A DNA stretch of 41,477 bases from Fimenecus sp045602655 (GCA_045602655.1 JAZSBY010000046.1:1-41477), one strand, 5' to 3'. Counted from the first letter of the stretch, positions 16,446 to 25,821 are shown. Numbers and translations: made by a program. Notes: generated from the sequence alone by a model not told the origin.

Positions 16446-17135
16446 ATGAGCATTACGATTGCAATTCCACAAATGGGAACTGACCTTTTCAGAAAATATA
16501 TGAAAAGTAAATATGTGAAAAGCATAGAGGGAGCAGGGGCGACTGCTCGTTGGATTGAACTTGACGATACAGAAAATGCAGTTGAGGAAGCACTTTCTTG
16601 CGACGGTCTTCTCCTCCCCGGTGGTGCAGACATTGAACCCATGCTTTACGGGAAAGAAAGAGAAGAAAAATGTGGCAAACCAAACGAACTTCGTGATAAA
16701 AATGAATTTGAGATTTTTAATGCTTTTGTAAAAACAGGCAAGCCTATTTTAGGCATTTGTCGTGGATTTCAACTTCTCAATGTTGCTTGTGGTGGTACAC
16801 TGCATCAGGATATTGCAGATATAAAAAAGTGCAATCACTCGGATTTTCTTAAAAGAGCAAAAGTTGTCCACAAAGTAACTGTTAATGAAAACACCTTGCT
16901 TTACAACATCTTTGGAAAAACAGAAATTGGTGTCAACAGTCTTCATCATCAGGCAATTGAAAATGTCGGTGAAAACCTTACGGTTTCTGCTGTTAGTGAA
17001 GATGGTTTTGTTGAAGGCTTAGAGCTTAACAATCATCCGTTTTGCGTAGCAGTCCAATGGCATCCCGAGCACATGAGCAAAATCGACTATCTTCAGCAAA
17101 AACTTTTCAATGAATTTATAAAGAACTGCAAGTAA
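16446..17135 (+). CDS. Class I glutamine amidotransferase-like hydrolase (peptidase C26)
   Basis: This 229-residue protein has the peptidase C26 / gamma-glutamyl-GABA hydrolase (PuuD-like) catalytic triad: C105 in GICRGFQLLN, and H206 with E208 in QWHPEHM. An oxyanion segment LLLPGGADIEP lies at 56-65. The enzyme should hydrolyse a gamma-glutamyl amide bond, as in gamma-glutamyl-GABA or a gamma-glutamyl peptide, in the cytoplasm. No synthetase domain or GABA genes are nearby, so the substrate is open. AAAGGAG lies eight bases before the start. It is divergent from the C-S lyase operon, and a shared promoter region suggests joint control of amino acid metabolism. Confidence 0.85.
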   Translation: MSITIAIPQMGTDLFRKYMKSKYVKSIEGAGATARWIELDDTENAVEEALSCDGLLLPGGADIEPMLYGKEREEKCGKPNELRDKNEFEIFNAFVKTGKPILGICRGFQLLNVACGGTLHQDIADIKKCNHSDFLKRAKVVHKVTVNENTLLYNIFGKTEIGVNSLHHQAIENVGENLTVSAVSEDGFVEGLELNNHPFCVAVQWHPEHMSKIDYLQQKLFNEFIKNCK

Positions 17136-17210
17136 GATAATAAAAACAAAAATTCTAATGTTCCTTTAACATTGATACAGTATTATGTTACTAAAGGAGA
17201 TGTGTAAAAA

Positions 17211-18476
17211 ATGAGAATTCTTATCGCAGAAGACGAAAAAAGTTTGAATAGAATTATTGCAAAGCAGCTCAAATCGGCAGGATACAGCGTTGACTGTTGC
17301 TTTGACGGTGAAGAAGCATACGATATGATTAGTATGACTGACTATGATGCTGCTGTTTTTGATGTAATGATGCCAAAAATTGACGGATTTTCACTTCTTA
17401 AAAAAATTCGTAATGATGGAAACGCCTTACCGATTTTGTTCCTTACTGCCCGTGACAGTATTGAAGATAGAGTTGAAGGTCTTGACATCGGTGCTGACGA
17501 TTATCTTGTGAAGCCCTTTGCCTTTGAGGAATTACTGGCAAGAGTTCGCGTTCTTATTCGTAAAAACAGCGTATCAAAATCAAGTATTATATGTGTTGGT
17601 GACCTGACTGTTGACATTTCAAGCAGAACGGTCACAAAGGGTGGAAACATACTTTCATTATCTGCAAAGGAATATGAGCTTTTACAGTATCTTGCTGTCA
17701 ATAAAGGAATTGTTCTCAGCCGCGAAAAAATCATTGAAATAGTAAAAGAAGCAGGAAAAATTATTCTTTCTGCACATAATCAAGAAACAACTATAACTAT
17801 CAAAGAAGGTAAGAAAAACTTCGTAACAAAGTATGATGTTGCTGTACAGGATTTTTTGTTTAAAGAACTTGCCAAAGAATTTCCTGAGGCAGAATTTGTG
17901 GGTGAAGAAGGAGACAACAACCTTGAAAGCAACTCACTGCGTTTTATCATCGACCCCATTGATGGTACAACAAACTTTATGCAAGACTATCGTTGTAGTT
18001 GCATTTCAGTTGCACTTTGTAAGGAAAACAGCACTATTTTAGGTGTCGTATATAACCCATACACCAACGAAGTTTTCAGTGCAGAAAAAGACAATGGTGC
18101 ATTTCTTAACGGTGAAAAGATAAAGGTAAGCGACCGTCCCCTTTCAGACGGACTTGCTCTCTTTGGTACATCGCCATATCACCCTGAAAATACCGATGAA
18201 ACTTTTGCACTGTTAAGAAAGGTTTTTGATTTTTCACGGGATATCCGCAGAAGTGGCTCGGCAGCTTATGATATATGTACAATAGCTTGTGGCAGGTGTG
18301 AGGTATTTTTTGAGAAAAGCTTGCAACCCTGGGATATTGCGGCAGGAGCATTGATTTTAAAGGAAGCCGGTGGTATTGCACTAACTTACGAGAGTAAAGA
18401 AATAAACTTTTCAGCACCTAACGATGTCGTTTTTGCAAACCCCAAGGCTTATGAAGAATTTGTAACCTTACTTTAA
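17211..18476 (+). CDS. Chimera: OmpR-type receiver with truncated winged helix, fused to inositol monophosphatase family
   Basis: The protein has 421 residues. Residues 1-118 are a complete receiver domain with E7, D8, phosphoacceptor D51, T79 and K101. Residues about 125-172 begin an OmpR/PhoB winged helix (SAKEYELLQYLAVNKG, then LSREKI) but stop before the recognition helix and wing. From about residue 174 it becomes an inositol-monophosphatase-family enzyme: GEEG (231-234), DPIDGTTNF (248-256), and WDIAAGALILKEAGG (374-388). That catalytic half looks complete. The junction is in frame near 17724-17738. No histidine kinase is adjacent. This looks like a deletion that joined a regulator gene to a phosphatase gene. 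DNA binding should be lost; phosphatase activity may remain. AAAGGAG precedes the start. Confidence 0.85.
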   Translation: MRILIAEDEKSLNRIIAKQLKSAGYSVDCCFDGEEAYDMISMTDYDAAVFDVMMPKIDGFSLLKKIRNDGNALPILFLTARDSIEDRVEGLDIGADDYLVKPFAFEELLARVRVLIRKNSVSKSSIICVGDLTVDISSRTVTKGGNILSLSAKEYELLQYLAVNKGIVLSREKIIEIVKEAGKIILSAHNQETTITIKEGKKNFVTKYDVAVQDFLFKELAKEFPEAEFVGEEGDNNLESNSLRFIIDPIDGTTNFMQDYRCSCISVALCKENSTILGVVYNPYTNEVFSAEKDNGAFLNGEKIKVSDRPLSDGLALFGTSPYHPENTDETFALLRKVFDFSRDIRRSGSAAYDICTIACGRCEVFFEKSLQPWDIAAGALILKEAGGIALTYESKEINFSAPNDVVFANPKAYEEFVTLL

Positions 18477-18512
18477 TAATGTCATAGTTGATTTATTTGT
18501 ATGATAAAACTA

Positions 18513-18559
18513 AAGCGTTGCTTTTAGGGAATCTCTACTCCCCTCTTGCAACGCTTTTT
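18513..18559 (+). repeat. Copy E5 of the dispersed terminator-like repeat
   Basis: AAGCGTTGC (18513-18521) pairs with GCAACGCTT (18548-18556), with inner AGGGA/TCCC and T-runs on both strands. It fills the 102-base gap between the convergent ends of the phosphatase chimera and the V-ATPase operon, so it probably terminates both. Confidence 0.75.
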
Positions 18560-18578
18560 AATGTATAAATATTATATT

Positions 18579-19004
18579 TTATCCAAGTGCTACCATACTA
18601 AAAACGAGTGCAAACAAAGCAACTGTTTCACAAAGGCCAACTACTGTGATGTACTGTGAGAAGCCTTTTCCTGTTTCAGCCAATGCATCGGCACCTGCTG
18701 CACCTGCTTTACCCTGAAATACTGCAGAAAAAGCCATAGCAAGACCTGATGCGATACCAAGACCAATCAAAAATGCAGGGTCTGCTGTTGAAGATTTCAT
18801 CTGCTGCATCAAAAGGAAACCGTAAATTGTCTGTGTAAGAGGTGCACCGGCAAAGACTGTAAGAATGAATGGTGCTGCCTTATTACTCATATAGCACTTT
18901 TTCCAAGCACCAATTGATGCCTGACCTGCAATACCAATCCCGATTGCTGAGCCGATTGCAGCAATACCCATTGCCAAAGATGTTCCTAATAATCCGAAAT
19001 TCAT
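18579..19004 (-). CDS. ntpK: V-type ATPase subunit K (c-ring proteolipid)
   Basis: This 141-residue protein has two hairpins of two helices each (about 4-28, 45-68, 78-106, 115-139), the duplicated V-type form of the c subunit. It forms the membrane rotor ring. The essential carboxylate is E126 in GLCETVALF. Residues T57 and Q58 (PLTQTIYG), Y61, and Q97 (VFQGKAGAAG) match positions that bind Na+ in the Enterococcus hirae K ring (T64, Q65, Y68, Q110, E139), so Na+ coupling is likely. The N-terminal hairpin has no carboxylate, which gives one ion site per subunit. It is the last gene of the operon, with GAAGGAG before the start. Confidence 0.9.
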   Translation of the reverse strand: MNFGLLGTSLAMGIAAIGSAIGIGIAGQASIGAWKKCYMSNKAAPFILTVFAGAPLTQTIYGFLLMQQMKSSTADPAFLIGLGIASGLAMAFSAVFQGKAGAAGADALAETGKGFSQYITVVGLCETVALFALVFSMVALG

Positions 19005-19025
19005 AATTATTTCTCCTTCGTGATT

Positions 19026-20945
19026 TTAATCTGTTTGTTCATTAAATGGTTTGAATTTATGCCCACTCCAGGACATATCAAGATGCGATGAAAACTCCAA
19101 AGTATTAAGTCTTATACCGTGTACGATAACAGACAAGACATTCAATATCATATTAAGTCCGTGACCAAATACTAAAAGAACAATCGCAACAATCATAAAT
19201 AAGAAGTTTCCAAGCAAAGGTCCTGCCAGCTCGTTTACCGTTGCTGCAATTGCTGCACCTGCGAGTCCTACAGCCCAAAGGCGTATATAGGAAACTATAT
19301 CGGAGAACACATTGACTACACCAAGCAAAACAGAAACAATATTCTTAAGACTTTCAAGTATAGATTTAATAATGTTTCCTTCATAGTTTGAGAATACAAA
19401 GCTTAATACAAAGCCCAGACCTATAAGAATAAGGGAAACTGTACCCACGGGAATTCCACTTATTACCAGCGAGAAACTGAATACCTCAGGATTTACAACC
19501 AAACTTAAAACAAGGTAGTAAATTCCAAAAAGTTGTAATATAGAACCTATATCACCAAGCATTTTAAGTGAACTCTTATTCCTGATTGCACCTTTTATAT
19601 GTGCTATTGTCAACTGTATAAGAGCCAATGAGAAGCAGAATATCTGTAAATTCTGTGCTGTGGTAAGTCCCACATCACCCCCAGTCCAGAATGGATGCCA
19701 TATTCTATCTTCGTAAACATTTGAAATTACGGGAATTGACAAATTCTGAAGCCATTGGGGTATTTGTTCAGCTGAAAGTCCGAACCAGGTACAAGTGACT
19801 GTTCCCCATAATACAGTTGACAAACCTAAAAGACCTATAAGCAAAAATGTTGGCGAAACCGGTTTTTTCAAAACCAGTGATTTTACGATTGGTATTGCAA
19901 CAACAGCACAGATAAACAATCCATATCCGCCATCGCCAAAAATAATACCAAAGAAAAGCAGGATAAACGCCAAGAACCATCCCGAAATGTCATATTCAAA
20001 ATATCCGGGAACCGCACCTAAAAAGTCAGTTAACGGATAAATAAGACTTACGAACTTATTGTTTGTAAGTTTAGTCGGCACATCGTCTTCCTCTGTAGGG
20101 TCTTCCACGAGAAGTCCCCAAGAATTTGATTTGGCAGTATCTTTTAATCTGTCAAGATTCTCCGTTTCAATATATCCTTTGAAATATGCAACTGAAAGAT
20201 TTCTGTTTTCATCTGACAGCTTTTCGTCCGCCATACCCGTTGCATAAACCTCAAATTCAATCTCCCTTTCACAAGCTTTAACAGCTTTTTTAAGTGCGTT
20301 TGTGTAATCACCGTAGGAAAGGATTTTTTCGTCTATTGATTTAATCTTGTCGCCAAGTTCTACGGACTTTTGTCGCATTTCTTCAGTTGACATCTGTGGC
20401 AACTCCAACTTGTAAGTGTTAATTGATGAAACCCTTTCATCTTCACCATCAGTACCTGATTTAATCAACATACATTTCACTGAATTCTTGTTTTCACTTA
20501 ACTTGACGGTTTTTACACCATCTCCCAAGGATTCATATTCCTTTTTAGGCACTTCATAAAATGAAACATCAATGCCTTTTTCCGTTAAATCTTTAATACT
20601 TCTAGGTTCGAATTCTCCCCAACCCTTAAGTCGGTCGAGTTCTGAGTTGAGAGTAATAATTTCTGCCTGACAGTTTTTCTTTTCTTCTGTCAAGGAGGAT
20701 ATTTCCTTTGCAACTTTCAATGCTTCATCAACAGATAATTCTTTTTCTTCTGTGTCTTTTTTATTTCCCGCAATAAAAACTGCACTTTCAAGCAAAGAAA
20801 TCTGTTCTTTCAATTCACTTAAATGTTCACCCGAACCTTCGGTGATTTCAATATGAATCATTCCGAGTTTGCGGAGTTTTTTTAGTGTTTCTGCTTTTTT
20901 ATCTCTCATAATTATGAGAGAAACTTTTTTCATAGGAACTATCAT
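19026..20945 (-). CDS. ntpI: V-type ATPase subunit I (a-subunit)
   Basis: The protein has 639 residues. The N-terminal half (about 1-310) is soluble and coiled-coil rich, with Lys/Glu-rich stretches such as LSSLTEEKKN. It contacts the peripheral stalk. The C-terminal half has about seven to eight transmembrane helices that form the stator half-channels. The critical arginine is in the conserved segment SYIRLWAVGLAG. The family is normally 600-660 residues, so it is complete. The start codon overlaps the stop of subunit D by four bases (ATGA), which couples their translation. Subunit K follows 21 bases later. Confidence 0.92.
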   Translation of the reverse strand: MIVPMKKVSLIIMRDKKAETLKKLRKLGMIHIEITEGSGEHLSELKEQISLLESAVFIAGNKKDTEEKELSVDEALKVAKEISSLTEEKKNCQAEIITLNSELDRLKGWGEFEPRSIKDLTEKGIDVSFYEVPKKEYESLGDGVKTVKLSENKNSVKCMLIKSGTDGEDERVSSINTYKLELPQMSTEEMRQKSVELGDKIKSIDEKILSYGDYTNALKKAVKACEREIEFEVYATGMADEKLSDENRNLSVAYFKGYIETENLDRLKDTAKSNSWGLLVEDPTEEDDVPTKLTNNKFVSLIYPLTDFLGAVPGYFEYDISGWFLAFILLFFGIIFGDGGYGLFICAVVAIPIVKSLVLKKPVSPTFLLIGLLGLSTVLWGTVTCTWFGLSAEQIPQWLQNLSIPVISNVYEDRIWHPFWTGGDVGLTTAQNLQIFCFSLALIQLTIAHIKGAIRNKSSLKMLGDIGSILQLFGIYYLVLSLVVNPEVFSFSLVISGIPVGTVSLILIGLGFVLSFVFSNYEGNIIKSILESLKNIVSVLLGVVNVFSDIVSYIRLWAVGLAGAAIAATVNELAGPLLGNFLFMIVAIVLLVFGHGLNMILNVLSVIVHGIRLNTLEFSSHLDMSWSGHKFKPFNEQTD

Positions 20946-21574
20946 AATGCATAAACCTCCTTTAAGGAAGCCTCAGCATTACGTTGGGCTATTTTGCGTT
21001 TTGAAATCTTTGAACGAACTACGGCACTAACCTGTTGGTCTGCCATATAAATCGATATTTTTTTAATATTGTCTTGAGTTTCAGGGATTTTTACCTTTTC
21101 AAACAAGTTAACTCTTTGAGAAGTTGCAAGAAGTTCTGCATTTAAAAGTCGTACTTGTTCATCTAACACTCCTGCCTCCAAATCAAGTGACATTGCTCTT
21201 TCCATATGATTCGCAGCAATATCCACCCACAAAGGCGTTTCGTACAAATCATAGTCCCCTCTGGAAAAGTCTGCTCCTTCATAAGTCGGAATAGCAACAC
21301 CTGCAATATTTCCTTTCCCTTTACGGATATTGCTGACTGTGATTATTCCATCAGGGAATACATTCTTTTCGCTAAAAACAGCAATCCAATCTCTGAAACC
21401 TTTTTCAAGTTTCTCTTTTTCTTCTCTTACTGCTTTAGCTTTTGCTTCTATTGTACGGATTTCCGCTTGGAGTTGTTGTTTTTTCAGTGTCAGAGTAGGC
21501 AAATATCTCCGGTACATTTTAAGAGCATCTTTTTGTACCTTTAACTCATTTTTTGTTAATTTGATTTTTGCCAA
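20942..21574 (-). CDS. ntpD: V-type ATPase subunit D (central stalk)
   Basis: This subunit is the rotor shaft, made of two long antiparallel coiled-coil helices (about 10-75 and 140-205) that turn inside the A3B3 head. I choose the TTG at 21574 as start (210 residues, MAKIKLTKNELK as usual for the family), because GGAGG lies nine bases upstream. The GTG at 21580 is only three bases from that site. The stop overlaps the start of subunit I. There is no subunit F gene next to it, although F normally caps D in the A/V-type enzymes. Confidence 0.9.
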   Translation of the reverse strand: MAKIKLTKNELKVQKDALKMYRRYLPTLTLKKQQLQAEIRTIEAKAKAVREEKEKLEKGFRDWIAVFSEKNVFPDGIITVSNIRKGKGNIAGVAIPTYEGADFSRGDYDLYETPLWVDIAANHMERAMSLDLEAGVLDEQVRLLNAELLATSQRVNLFEKVKIPETQDNIKKISIYMADQQVSAVVRSKISKRKIAQRNAEASLKEVYAL

Positions 21575-21588
21575 AACCACAGTCCTCC

Positions 21589-22890
21589 TTACTTAACAGG
21601 CCAGAATTCATCAGTAAGGTCTGACTTTATACCGGTTTCATCTTTTTCAAAACAATCTGCTAAAATCTCCCAACCTAAATCAAGGGATTGTTCAAGAGAC
21701 AAGTTGACTGACAAGTCCATCATTTTATTTTCGAAAAGATTACCGTATTTAAGGAGCTTTTCGTCCCATTTATTCATCGAAAAGCCCATATTCTTCTTTT
21801 CCAATGTTTCTTTGTAAGAAGAGTACAAACGAATCATACCATCCATAAGTGAACGATGGTCTTTTCGGGTTTTTCCGTTAACGTTCTGCTTAAGTCGTGA
21901 AAGGGAACCAAATGGTTCAATACGGCCACCTTTAAGGTAATACTGCCCTTCAGTAATATAACCTGTATTATCAGGTACAGGGTGTGTAACATCGTCACCG
22001 GGCATAGTGGTAACTGCAAGAACAGTAACTGAACCTGAATTTGCAAAGTCAACCGCCTTTTCATAACGAGCTGCCAACTGTGAATAAAGGTCACCGGGAT
22101 AACCACGATTAGACGGAACCTGTTCCTGAGTAATTGCGATTTCCTTCATAGCATCCGCAAAGTTTGTCATATCGGTAAGCAAAACCAATACATCCTTATC
22201 CTGCAAAGCAAACTGTTCTGCAACAGCCAACACCATATCAGGAATCATCATGCATTCAACAGTAGGGTCAGATGCAGTATGAATAAACATAACAGTTTTA
22301 CTCAGTGCTCCACCCTGAGAGAGCTCGTCCTTAAAATAAAGGAAATCGTCATATTTAAGTCCCATACCACCAAGGACAATAACATCTGCTTCTGCCTGCA
22401 TTGCAATACGAGCAAGAAGTTGGTTATATGGTTCACCTGAAATTGAGAAAATAGGCAATTTCTGTGAAACGACCAAAGTGTTGAACATATCTATCATAGG
22501 GATATTTGTTCTCATCATACGGTTTGCAAGAATTCGTTTGGTTGGGTTAACAGATGGTCCGCCGACGGGCTTCATATTCTCTGTAAGTGCAGGACCTTTA
22601 TCTCTTGGTTCACCGGAACCGTTAAAAATGCGACCTAACAAATCTTCGCTGAATGAAACACGCATTTCACGACCTAAAAAGCGAACTTCGTCACCGGTTG
22701 AAACACCCTGACCACCTGCAAAAACCTGAAGGGAAACAATGTCACCCTCGATTTTATTAACCTGTGCAAGCGACTTGCCAAAACGAGTGTTGATTTGTGC
22801 CAATTCTTTATACTGAACATTATTCGCTCTTACAGTAATAACATTACCGGTGATTGATTCGATTCGATTAAAAACTTTATTCATTCTCAC
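21589..22890 (-). CDS. ntpB: V-type ATPase subunit B (non-catalytic)
   Basis: The protein has 433 residues with the alpha/beta ATPase fold. The P-loop is degenerate (FSISGEPYNQLLARIA in place of GxxxxGKT), as expected for the non-catalytic nucleotide-binding subunit of the V-type head. A family-typical segment VVLGGMGLKYDDFLYF and the DMTNFADAMKEI loop are present. With subunit A it forms the A3B3 hexamer. The start GTG overlaps the stop of A by four bases (GTGA). An ATG two codons later (22884) is an alternative. Subunit D follows nine to fifteen bases later depending on its start. Confidence 0.92.
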   Translation of the reverse strand: MRMNKVFNRIESITGNVITVRANNVQYKELAQINTRFGKSLAQVNKIEGDIVSLQVFAGGQGVSTGDEVRFLGREMRVSFSEDLLGRIFNGSGEPRDKGPALTENMKPVGGPSVNPTKRILANRMMRTNIPMIDMFNTLVVSQKLPIFSISGEPYNQLLARIAMQAEADVIVLGGMGLKYDDFLYFKDELSQGGALSKTVMFIHTASDPTVECMMIPDMVLAVAEQFALQDKDVLVLLTDMTNFADAMKEIAITQEQVPSNRGYPGDLYSQLAARYEKAVDFANSGSVTVLAVTTMPGDDVTHPVPDNTGYITEGQYYLKGGRIEPFGSLSRLKQNVNGKTRKDHRSLMDGMIRLYSSYKETLEKKNMGFSMNKWDEKLLKYGNLFENKMMDLSVNLSLEQSLDLGWEILADCFEKDETGIKSDLTDEFWPVK

Positions 22891-24656
22891 TCACCGTCCT
22901 TTAATAATTGCTCTGCTTCAAGGTTTAATTTACCGTTTTTCTCGTTATAAAGTGCATCAATTTCTTCTTCAGCTTTTTTAAATGCATCACTCTGGAATTC
23001 TGTATAGTTCCAGTCAATAAACTTCTGACGCAAACGGTTAATGAAACTACGGGCATTATCTTTATCATCTATTTCATATTCGCTACCTAAAACATATATG
23101 AGTTTATCAGTAACATAACGCTGACGAAGTGTTGTACAGTTTGCATCAACCAAATCAAAGGAGTTCTGCTGAAGATAAACAGCATCAAGCATTTCTGCTT
23201 TAAGATAGATAATATAGTCGGAAATACTTGTACCTTCCTCGCCAACAACCTTCATCATAGAGCCGATTTCGTTTCCGTGATGAAGAATCTTTTTGCAATA
23301 TTCAGACTTCTGAGTGTCAATTACACTCTTGTATTTTGACCACGAAATGAGTGGGTCAATAGCAGGGTATTTTCTTGCATCTGAACGCTCACGGGATAAT
23401 CCGTGGAATGCACCAACAACCTTTAGGGTTGCTTGTGTAACAGGTTCTTCAAAGTTACCACCTGCAGGGGAAACCGTACCACCTATTGTAACAGAGCCTG
23501 TGCTTCCGTCAGGCAAACGGACATAACCTGCGCGTTCATAAAATGCTGCAATATATGATTCAAGATATGCAGGGAAGGCCTCTTCACCGGGGATTTCTTC
23601 AAGTCGACCTGACATTTCACGAAGAGCCTGTGCCCAACGGGATGTTGAATCGGCAAGGAGAAGTACATTCAGTCCCATCTGACGATAATACTCTGCAAGA
23701 GTTACTGAGGTATAAACTGACGCTTCACGGGATGCAACCGGCATAGATGAAGTATTACAAATAATAATTGTTCGTTCCATAAGTGAACGACCGGTTTTAG
23801 GGTCTGTAAGTTCAGGGAATTCAGTCAGTGTTTCAACAACCTCACCTGCACGTTCACCGCAGGCAGCAATTATAACAATATCAACATCAGCATATTTTGA
23901 TGTTGTGTGCTGTAAAACAGTTTTACCTGCACCAAACGGACCCGGAGTACAATATGTTCCACCTTTGGCAACAGGGAAGAAAGAGTCAATAAGACGCACT
24001 TTTGTTTCCATTGTTTCAACAGGGGCTAATCTTTCGCTATAACACCTAACAGCACGTTTTACAGGCCATTTAAAGGACATAGAAACAGAAATATCGTGTC
24101 CCCTTTCATCTGTGATAACTGCAACAGTTTCTTTGACTGTATATTCGCCTTTTTCTGCAATTGACTTTAATGTATATTTTCCAAGGAGATAAAACGGAAC
24201 AAATATTTTATGCGTGAACGGTCCTTCCGGAACTGTACCGATATATTCACCTGCGCGTAAGGTGTCACCAACCTTTGCGACAGGTGTAAATTCCCACTTT
24301 TTCTCTAAATCAAGGCCATCAGCGTAAATTCCGCGTTCCAAAAACCAACCTGCTTGTTCTGCTAAAACAGGTAACGGATTTTGAAGTCCGTCATATATCT
24401 GACCTAACAACCCGGGACCAAGTTCTGCTGACAACATATCTCCCGTAAATTCAACCTCATCGCCACATTTTATTCCGTCAGTCATTTCATAAACCTGAAT
24501 CTGTGCGATATTACCTTTAATACGGATAACCTCACTTTTAAGGGATGTTTCTCCTACCTTAACAAAGCAAATTTCATTCATAGAAACATTGCCCTGAAAT
24601 TCGACAGAAACAAGGTTACCGTTTATACTTACAACCTTTCCAATATTTTCGGTCAT
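22887..24656 (-). CDS. ntpA: V-type ATPase subunit A (catalytic)
   Basis: This 589-residue catalytic subunit has the P-loop GPFGAGKT at 239-246 (PGPFGAGKTVLQ), the catalytic Glu in ACGERAGEVVE, and the DSTSRWAQALRE switch. An extra bulge domain at about 110-190 is typical of V/A-type A subunits and separates it from F-type beta. It hydrolyses or synthesises ATP in the head. The start overlaps the last base of the upstream stop (TAATG). It is the largest soluble subunit gene of this operon. Confidence 0.95.
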   Translation of the reverse strand: MTENIGKVVSINGNLVSVEFQGNVSMNEICFVKVGETSLKSEVIRIKGNIAQIQVYEMTDGIKCGDEVEFTGDMLSAELGPGLLGQIYDGLQNPLPVLAEQAGWFLERGIYADGLDLEKKWEFTPVAKVGDTLRAGEYIGTVPEGPFTHKIFVPFYLLGKYTLKSIAEKGEYTVKETVAVITDERGHDISVSMSFKWPVKRAVRCYSERLAPVETMETKVRLIDSFFPVAKGGTYCTPGPFGAGKTVLQHTTSKYADVDIVIIAACGERAGEVVETLTEFPELTDPKTGRSLMERTIIICNTSSMPVASREASVYTSVTLAEYYRQMGLNVLLLADSTSRWAQALREMSGRLEEIPGEEAFPAYLESYIAAFYERAGYVRLPDGSTGSVTIGGTVSPAGGNFEEPVTQATLKVVGAFHGLSRERSDARKYPAIDPLISWSKYKSVIDTQKSEYCKKILHHGNEIGSMMKVVGEEGTSISDYIIYLKAEMLDAVYLQQNSFDLVDANCTTLRQRYVTDKLIYVLGSEYEIDDKDNARSFINRLRQKFIDWNYTEFQSDAFKKAEEEIDALYNEKNGKLNLEAEQLLKDGE

Positions 24657-25210
24657 TATATAGCCTCCAACCTATCTCCATTCATAATGGAGTCGTAAAT
24701 ATTTCTGTATGCGATTTCTCCGTCATTTGTATCAAACTGCCTTATATGAGAAATCAATTTTAATTTAAGTCCATAATAATAGATAAATTCCTCTGAAAAA
24801 CTATCCATTGGTCTTAGAGTTTCTAAGAATTCTAATCGATAATTATTAAGAAACTTTTCTGCCTCCATAGGACTTTCAATATCTATAGCGGAATTCGCCA
24901 CTTTTAAAATGTCACCTGACAAAATATTATTATCTATATCAAATGTCTTTTTCATTTTGTCTGCTCTGACCTTTGCCAAGGCAAATCGTAATTCTCTTTC
25001 GTTATTATTCCAATTATCTATTAAAGGAGAATTTGACCTTTCAACAGTTTTTGCCGGCAAAAGTGTTATTTTATTGAGTTCATTCTGTATTCTTTTACCT
25101 GCAATCTGATTACACAAATCAAAAAAGCGTTCTTCTGTAACGGGCAACGGCATATTTTCACTGATTCCATCCAAAGAAGGCAACTGTGATATCAAATAGT
25201 ATTCTGACAT
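24656..25210 (-). CDS. DUF2764-type V-ATPase operon subunit (C-like)
   Basis: This 184-residue, mainly helical protein begins YYLISQLPSLDG, which matches the opening of the DUF2764 family seen in V-type ATPase operons of Bacteroidetes, Chlamydiae and Spirochaetes. It takes the place usually occupied by subunit C, which joins the rotor to the ring, and is shorter than true C (about 330). That role is inferred from position and is not proved. It starts two bases after the E stop and ends by sharing a base with the A start. No membrane segment is present. Confidence 0.7.
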   Translation of the reverse strand: MSEYYLISQLPSLDGISENMPLPVTEERFFDLCNQIAGKRIQNELNKITLLPAKTVERSNSPLIDNWNNNERELRFALAKVRADKMKKTFDIDNNILSGDILKVANSAIDIESPMEAEKFLNNYRLEFLETLRPMDSFSEEFIYYYGLKLKLISHIRQFDTNDGEIAYRNIYDSIMNGDRLEAI

Positions 25211-25212
25211 AA

Positions 25213-25821
25213 TTATTCCGCCTCTTTCAAAAGTTTAACAACCTTTGGACTGAGATAATTTGACATCATGTCCACAACTGCTTCAGTTGAATAATCGTAA
25301 TAAGCACCGCTGTTATTGACTGCAATACGGAATCCACCATCGAAATTATCATTAGCCTTAAGAGTGATACCCTTGGAAATTCTTTCCTTAAGAGAAGAAA
25401 GTGCAGTTTCATCTAACAAATCCACATCGTTACTGTTTAAAATCACTTCAACATCTTCTACATCAGGATTATTTGCCCAACTTTCAATCACATTTATGAC
25501 GATTTGTGATAATGAATCAGCTGAATAAACCGAATTTACTGTTTCACAAACAATAGAATTCAATTCTCTTGTAACGCTTTCTCTGAAAGCAATGAGAAGG
25601 TTTCTTCCTGCTTGACGAATAGCATCGTCACTGGACTTCACCATTCTATCATTTTCAACCTTAGCATCAGCAAGAATCTTTTCTGCCTGTGCTTTTGCAT
25701 CTGCAACAATCTTCTCCGCCTCAAGCTTTGCAGAATCGACAATAGCTTTTGCTTCAGTTTCCGCTACTTCCACTCCATCTTTTTTAATCTGGTCAATAAG
25801 TTCTTGTAATTGTATTTCCAT
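25213..25821 (-). CDS. ntpE: V-type ATPase subunit E (peripheral stalk)
   Basis: The protein has 202 residues. The first ~90 form a heptad-like, Ala- and Glu-rich coiled coil with the family's EAEKIVADAKAQAEKIL pattern. A globular C-terminal domain (about 100-200) then binds the head. It anchors the stator to the A3B3 hexamer. No subunit H/G gene, which would pair with E in the peripheral stalk, is found beside it. It is the first gene of the operon, preceded by AAAAGGAGCGAACC and by a promoter and hairpin leader. Confidence 0.9.
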   Translation of the reverse strand: MEIQLQELIDQIKKDGVEVAETEAKAIVDSAKLEAEKIVADAKAQAEKILADAKVENDRMVKSSDDAIRQAGRNLLIAFRESVTRELNSIVCETVNSVYSADSLSQIVINVIESWANNPDVEDVEVILNSNDVDLLDETALSSLKERISKGITLKANDNFDGGFRIAVNNSGAYYDYSTEAVVDMMSNYLSPKVVKLLKEAE

